A stretch of 6,280 nt of DNA from an uncultured Hyphomicrobiales bacterium (GTDB taxonomy: Bacteria; Pseudomonadota; Alphaproteobacteria; Rhizobiales; Beijerinckiaceae), in the NCBI GenBank assembly GCA_903916165.1, contig CAIWVR010000341.1:1-6280 (forward strand), read 5' to 3'. The translations under genes and the position numbers were made by a program. The notes under the pieces were generated by a model. The model did no database searches, was not told where the DNA came from, and saw only the letters and a program-made list of their open reading frames with translations. Below, one piece after another: positions 5,333 through 6,280 of this stretch (positions are counted from its first letter, which is position 1; every line of letters begins with the position of its first letter).

Positions 5333-5364
5333 CTGGCTTGCTTCGGCTCGCGCTCGCCATGACG
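5333..5364. repeat. Outer-right copy of palindromic repeat
   Basis: Reverse-complemented, this reads CGTCATGGCGAGCGCGAG and continues into GAAGCAAGCCAG, a diverged copy of the same repeat and the partner of 5124-5144. It ends five bases short of the MBL-fold gene's stop codon, so it lies directly in that gene's 3' untranslated region. Confidence 0.6.
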
Positions 5365-5369
5365 TGGCC

Positions 5370-6251
5370 CTATTTCAGCATGTAAGCCGCATCCATCGTC
5401 GCGGCACCCGCATCCGACGCCACCATCCCGCGTCCGACCATATCTTCCAGATGCGCGAGCACGGAGAGCGAGGCGCCCTTGTGCAGGCGCGGGTCGAGGC
5501 TGGTGTAGATGGCGGTCACAATGTCTTCGATCGTGCGGTCGCCGGCGCCGAGCCGCGCCAGAATCGTGTTTTCGCGCAGCTGGCGGTGGGAAATATAGCC
5601 GCGTACCAGCCGTTGCGGATTCTCCACGATGTCGCCGTGCCCCGGCCAATAGACGCTGTCATTGCGCGCCAGCAGCTTTTCGAGCGAGGACAGGTAATCG
5701 CGCATATTGCCATCGGGCGGCGCGACGACGCTCGTCGACCAGCCCATCACATGGTCGCCCGAGAACAGGGCATTTTCTTCCAGCAGTGCGAAGGCGAGAT
5801 GGTTGGAGGCATGGCCCGGCGTCGCAATGGCCTGCAGGCAAAAGCCGTCGCCGGAATAAATCTCGCCATCGCCGAGCACGCGGTCGGGCGCGTGGTCGAG
5901 ATCGTGGCTTGTATCGGCGCGACCCGAGGAATCGTTTTCGATCGGCATGTGCGGTGCACAGCCGATGATCTTTGCACCGGTCGCCTGCTGCAGCAGCCGC
6001 GCGCCGGGCGAATGGTCGCGATGCGTATGGGTGATGACAATCGCGTCGATGGGCGCGCCCGCCGCCGCCGCGACCAGCGCCGCGACATGGGCTTCATCCG
6101 CGGGGCCGGGGTCGAGGATCGCCAGCGCGCCGTTACCCACCAGATAGGAGCAGGTGCCCGTGAAGGTGAACGGCCCGGCATTGGGCGCGATGAGGCGACG
6201 GACGCGGCGCGACAGGCGCGTGAGGCTGCCGGAGGGTTTGGGCGTGATCAT
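5370..6251 (-). CDS. MBL-fold metallo-hydrolase with C-terminal winged helix (LACTB2-like)
   Basis: A complete 293-aa protein. The metallo-beta-lactamase fold spans about residues 20-210, with the metal-binding motif THTHRDHSPG (His75, His77, Asp79, His80), ATPGHASNH with His147, LFSGDHVMG with bridging Asp166, and PGHGD with His205. The full set for a two-zinc site is present. Residues about 220-293 (LRENTILARL, DRTIEDIVTAIY, SLSVLAHLEDMVGRGMV) form the winged-helix tail seen in LACTB2-type proteins. Animal LACTB2 is an endoribonuclease, but bacterial relatives are mostly uncharacterised hydrolases of the glyoxalase II group, so the substrate is open. No signal peptide is seen; the Arg-rich N terminus (residues 12-19) is not followed by a hydrophobic core. 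The start ATG 6251 lacks a strong ribosome site. It converges with the DUF1499 gene across the repeat cluster. Confidence 0.93.
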   Translation of the reverse strand: MITPKPSGSLTRLSRRVRRLIAPNAGPFTFTGTCSYLVGNGALAILDPGPADEAHVAALVAAAAGAPIDAIVITHTHRDHSPGARLLQQATGAKIIGCAPHMPIENDSSGRADTSHDLDHAPDRVLGDGEIYSGDGFCLQAIATPGHASNHLAFALLEENALFSGDHVMGWSTSVVAPPDGNMRDYLSSLEKLLARNDSVYWPGHGDIVENPQRLVRGYISHRQLRENTILARLGAGDRTIEDIVTAIYTSLDPRLHKGASLSVLAHLEDMVGRGMVASDAGAATMDAAYMLK

Positions 6252-6262
6252 GCGCGCAGTCT

Positions 6263-6277
6263 AGCGGCTGCGCCGCT
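6263..6277. repeat. Short inverted repeat AGCGGC-TGC-GCCGCT at right edge
   Basis: A perfect 6-bp inverted repeat with a 3-base loop, 12 bases upstream of the MBL-fold start. It could be the end of a terminator or repeat from the neighbouring gene outside the window, or structure in the MBL leader. There is too little flanking sequence to decide. Confidence 0.3.
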
Positions 6278-6280
6278 CAA

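Noticed and set aside
703..5364. CRISPR array made of the CGTCATTGCGAG repeats
   Set aside because: Copies are palindromic, diverged, inverted relative to each other and irregularly spaced, with no spacer pattern or cas genes.

Overview
The window looks like ordinary chromosomal DNA of a GC-rich alphaproteobacterium, probably Hyphomicrobiales (Rhizobiales). The grounds are the GC content and GC-rich third codon positions, the sequences of the L,D-transpeptidase and DUF1499 proteins, a CtrA-type TTAA-N7-TTAAC box, and dispersed CGTCATTGCGAG palindromic repeats. I see no phage, plasmid, CRISPR, rRNA or tRNA signature. The species cannot be named from sequence alone.

Left part (1-1975): two minus-strand genes. 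A DUF2233/NAGPA phosphodiester glycosidase-like exported protein runs off the left edge, and upstream of it lies a complete histone-deacetylase-family amidohydrolase. Between them is a 124-bp inverted-repeat element that seems to supply the signal peptide of the glycosidase. A 169-bp gap with two back-to-back palindromes separates the deacetylase from a divergent L,D-transpeptidase lipoprotein.

Middle (1975-4343): the L,D-transpeptidase meets an unrecognised 70-aa minus-strand gene tail to tail with no gap. A 231-bp intergenic region follows, with a CtrA-like box, two GAnTC sites, a perfect TATAAT and a structured leader. Next come a plus-strand HAD phosphatase (Gph-like) and a convergent MarR regulator whose 3' ends overlap by 15 bp.

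Right part (4234-6280): the MarR gene is divergent from a plus-strand three-helix membrane protein with a C-terminal DUF1499 domain. A 249-bp convergent gap filled with nested palindromic repeats follows, then a minus-strand MBL-fold hydrolase with a LACTB2-like C-terminal winged helix.

The genes do not form one pathway. They are mostly single units in alternating orientation: two envelope proteins (L,D-transpeptidase, DUF1499), several hydrolases (HDAC-like, HAD, MBL, glycosidase) and one regulator. I found no convincing new multi-gene system. The signals most worth attention are the repeat-derived signal peptide, the nested repeats, the CtrA-like box with structured leader, and the palindrome pair before the deacetylase. 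No intergenic stretch exceeds 300 bases.
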